Shown one piece after another: positions 59,909 through 61,966 of a DNA stretch of 61,966 nt. Under the pieces are notes generated by a model. The model did no database searches and was not told the DNA's origin. It worked only from the letters and a program-made list of their open reading frames with translations. The stretch is from Bacteriovoracia bacterium (GTDB taxonomy: Bacteria; Bdellovibrionota; Bacteriovoracia; Bacteriovoracales; Bacteriovoracaceae), in NCBI GenBank assembly GCA_030427595.1, contig JAUIBX010000003.1, positions 1 through 61,966 on the forward strand. The letters are read 5' to 3'. How positions within the stretch are numbered: position 1 is the first letter of the stretch; every line of letters starts with the position of its first letter. The translations under genes were made by a program, and so were the position numbers.

Positions 59909-59937
59909 AATTTAGGTGCATTAGCTGAACTTGTCAA
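59909..59937 (-). promoter_or_regulatory. Sigma-70 promoter of tRNA-Arg
   Basis: On the minus strand, perfect TTGACA (59937-59932) is followed after 17 bases by TAAATT (59914-59909), about 39 bases before the tRNA. Confidence 0.7.
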
Positions 59938-60004
59938 TAAGGATGACGGTTTTGATTCGCCCATTCATAGTCCAGCGTAACTCTTTCATGGTAATGTTTA
60001 ATCT

Positions 60005-61369
60005 ATGGAAATTTTGAGTCACACATTCACTGGTATCGACCAGCTCAAAACATATTTGAAAGAGTCCAGACCGACCTTTTTTCATGGAAATAGAACTTCT
60101 ACCGTCATTCCCTACGAGCGTTTAGAGGCCTATGGAAAAGAGCAGGGGTGGAGAAGATGGGAGCTTGGAAACCTTGGTCAGCTACCCTCAGTATGTGAAC
60201 TCACAAATGATAATCATTTACGAATTCGTGGTGCAGTGACTTGGAAGGAAGCTCGAGATTATTGCCGCTCCTTAAAGAGAAACACTATGACCTCTCCCAC
60301 CGAGGAGCTGGCCGCTGTTCTATCAGGAGTGGCCACGAGTTGCACCGGTGAAAGATGCTTTGGTTATGGAACATTACGGGAGCAGTTGGTTTCTTGCACC
60401 TACCTTGATTATAAGGGAGAGGAGAATTCTCTTTCTTGTGATAAGGACTTGATCGATCACCCGCTTTTTTCTCCAGATGAGGCGAAAAAGCTTCTTAAGG
60501 CCTATCAAGAGACTTATAAGCAATATAAGGGCTTTAAAAATGCGCCCTTTCCACGGTTGGAAAAAGAAACAGACCTGATGACAGGAACCGAAGGACAGCT
60601 GGGTGTTGTTATTGAAGGTCTGTTTAGGACATCACCTTTAGAAAACGTTACTTATATTTTTCTCGCTCTACCTAAATGGGAAGAAGACACTTCTCTTCAT
60701 CTTCAGGTTTTCGAAAAGGTTCAGGCTTTTAGGGATAAAATTTATTCTTGTGAGCTTATAGATGAAAACTCTTGGAGCTATCTCTCTCAAGATAAGATTC
60801 CTCGGGCCGGTAAAGATATCGTTTTTCTAGAGGTTGAAAATATTCACTTTGAAGAGGTTTACGAAAAAATCCTTTCTCAAATAGAAGGACTCTCTGAAGA
60901 TGATATTTTTGAAGTTCCAGAGGGGCGTTGTCGTGCTCTTCGAATGGAAATTCCTCGTGCTATTTTCGAAGTGAACTCACAAATGGGTGTCACGAAGAAG
61001 GGGACCGATGTTCAAGTCAGAGGGGATGACTTTAAGGGCCTTCTTAATAAATACCGTCAAATGGCAGGAGGTGATATTCCCTACAACCTCTTCGGTCATT
61101 TTGGAGACGCTCATCTGCACTTCAACTTTATGCCAAAGCCTGAACAGGCGAAAGAGTGCCAAGAGAAACTAGAAGACCTCTATCAATGGGTGCATCAAGT
61201 GAAGGGCTCTCCTTTTGCTGAGCATGGAATTGGTCTTATTAAGCAAAACTTCATTCGACCCTTCTATACCTCTTCCCAATACCAACTCTTCTCTTATCTT
61301 AAGAATAAGATGGACCCCCATCATCAATTCTTTCCTCAAGGTTTTATGAATATGGAGGCGCCTCTGTGA
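60005..61369 (+). CDS. FAD-linked oxidase (GlcD/D-lactate dehydrogenase type)
   Basis: The 454-residue flavoprotein has an FAD_binding_4-like N-terminal half, here divergent (TSTVIPYERLEAY; SPTEELAAVLSGVATSCTGERCFGYGTLREQLVSC in place of the usual 'GG....n..G...yG...d.v'), a second half with the FAD-oxidase_C signatures LFGHFGDAHLHFNFMP and EHGIGLIKQNF, and a C-terminal DPHHQFFPQG. The substrate could be a 2-hydroxy acid. It overlaps rsgA by four bases (GTGA). Ribosome site is weak. Confidence 0.8.
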   Translation: MEILSHTFTGIDQLKTYLKESRPTFFHGNRTSTVIPYERLEAYGKEQGWRRWELGNLGQLPSVCELTNDNHLRIRGAVTWKEARDYCRSLKRNTMTSPTEELAAVLSGVATSCTGERCFGYGTLREQLVSCTYLDYKGEENSLSCDKDLIDHPLFSPDEAKKLLKAYQETYKQYKGFKNAPFPRLEKETDLMTGTEGQLGVVIEGLFRTSPLENVTYIFLALPKWEEDTSLHLQVFEKVQAFRDKIYSCELIDENSWSYLSQDKIPRAGKDIVFLEVENIHFEEVYEKILSQIEGLSEDDIFEVPEGRCRALRMEIPRAIFEVNSQMGVTKKGTDVQVRGDDFKGLLNKYRQMAGGDIPYNLFGHFGDAHLHFNFMPKPEQAKECQEKLEDLYQWVHQVKGSPFAEHGIGLIKQNFIRPFYTSSQYQLFSYLKNKMDPHHQFFPQGFMNMEAPL

Positions 61370-61966
61370 AGGCCCAAGTGATCCGATCCTCTCAACGCCA
61401 GTTTTCTTGTAAAACTGCTGGAGGGGAAATTGTTGAGGCAACCGCAAAAGGTAAACTCCTTAAAGGAGACTCCATTGTTGTAGGCGATAATGTGATACTG
61501 AGTACTATTCAGGAAACGGGCGAATATCAAATTGATGAGGTTGAAGAGCGATCAAGTGAAATCTTTAGAATCTCTGTCAGGGAGCAAAAGAAAAAGGTCA
61601 CAGCTGCCAATTGTGATCTTCTTGTGATTCTCTCTTCTGTTTCAAAGCCAGCTTATAAACAAGGAATCGTTGATCGCTTCCTTGTTAGGGCCTGCCAATG
61701 GGGGATTCGCCCCATTGTTGTTTTTAATAAGTGTGATCAGCTTGATCAGAGCGAAGTTGATCTCGAGTTTGAAGAAAAACGTCTGGCACCACTTGGCGTG
61801 GAATGCTTTGAGGTCTCTGCATTGGTTGGTGAGTCCTATGAGCTTCAAAAACTAACTCATGGATGGGCCGATTTACAAAATACTCTTTCAGGACGCACGG
61901 CGATTTTCTTAGGCCAGTCTGGAGTGGGAAAGAGTAAGAGCATTTCCATTCTCTCTGGTGGCGAGG
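61366..61966 (+). CDS. rsgA: RsgA ribosome small-subunit GTPase (3' end cut off)
   Basis: The frame starts at GTG 61366 inside the end of the oxidase gene and runs off the window after about 200 residues. It shows an N-terminal OB domain (LLKGDSIVVGDNVIL) and a circularly permuted GTPase with G4 (VVFNKCD) before G1 (FLGQSGVGKSKS), which is diagnostic for RsgA/YjeQ, a 30S maturation factor. The zinc domain would be beyond the edge. Confidence 0.9.
   Translation, partial: MKAQVIRSSQRQFSCKTAGGEIVEATAKGKLLKGDSIVVGDNVILSTIQETGEYQIDEVEERSSEIFRISVREQKKKVTAANCDLLVILSSVSKPAYKQGIVDRFLVRACQWGIRPIVVFNKCDQLDQSEVDLEFEEKRLAPLGVECFEVSALVGESYELQKLTHGWADLQNTLSGRTAIFLGQSGVGKSKSISILSGGE

Noticed and set aside
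1-61966. CRISPR arrays, insertion sequences, prophage or toxin-antitoxin pairs
   Set aside because: No repeated spacer pattern, transposase, integrase, phage structural gene or recognisable toxin-antitoxin pair was seen on either strand.

Overview
The window is a gene-dense stretch of a Gram-negative chromosome. Evidence is an outer-membrane assembly and lipid A cluster (LolC/D, BamA, Skp, LpxD, FabZ, LpxA, LpxB, LpxK), many signal peptides and lipoproteins, apolipoprotein N-acyltransferase and a TolC/RND pump. The sequence is AT-leaning, uses GTG and TTG starts freely, and carries many short exported proteins of no recognisable family. A GnnA-like gene sits inside the lpx cluster. My best guess is a Bdellovibrionota relative of the Bacteriovorax/Halobacteriovorax type; this is inference from gene content and no rRNA is present to confirm it. 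No CRISPR array, insertion sequence or prophage was seen.

Layout. 1-12.9 kb (+): envelope biogenesis, running lolC-lolD-bamA-skp-lpxD-fabZ-lpxA-gnnA-like-lpxB-lpxK, then a DUF3108-type lipoprotein and a glycosyltransferase. 13-15 kb: rpsA with its own promoter, a hairpin-rich 3' region and a UUCG terminator. 15-19.9 kb: mixed accessory genes (orphan secretin-N-domain protein, methyltransferase, TSUP permease, an alpha/beta hydrolase fused to a PilZ-like domain, a pseudo-receiver). 19.9-25.9 kb (-): an operon for pantothenate and early CoA synthesis, KARI-like - panB - coaX - coaBC - panC - hflX. It covers ketoisovalerate to 4'-phosphopantetheine, with a ketol-acid reductoisomerase homologue sitting where a PanE would be expected. 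26-31.4 kb (+, mostly): aminotransferase IV-yacG-inositol phosphatase, a coiled-coil/HEAT pair behind a near-consensus promoter, and kdsD. 31.4-41.9 kb: lnt, a subtilase, small exported proteins, two hydrolases, dksA-like, mltG and ruvX. A strong sigma-54 promoter candidate lies at 37.73 kb. 42-47 kb (+): rho-prfA-prmC-murA-HIT, a core translation/transcription termination and wall set; prmC appears to start on a non-canonical AUC codon. 47-59.3 kb: exported proteins, a class II amidotransferase, a TolC-RND-TetR efflux operon with repeated operator dyads and no adaptor gene, a Uup-like ABC-F, a YkgJ-type protein and an ArsC/YffB-like protein. 59.4-59.9 kb: tRNA-Arg(TCT) next to a hairpin-dense non-coding stretch containing an inverted copy of the tRNA 3' end and a G10 run. 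60-61.97 kb: an FAD-linked oxidase and the 5' part of rsgA.

The most interesting points are the KARI homologue in the pantothenate operon, the GnnA-like enzyme with an unusual LpxA (suggesting diamino-glucose lipid A), the AUC start of prmC, the sigma-54 site with upstream palindromes, and the tRNA-Arg-derived inverted repeat region. All functional statements rest on reading motifs by eye; no database search was run.
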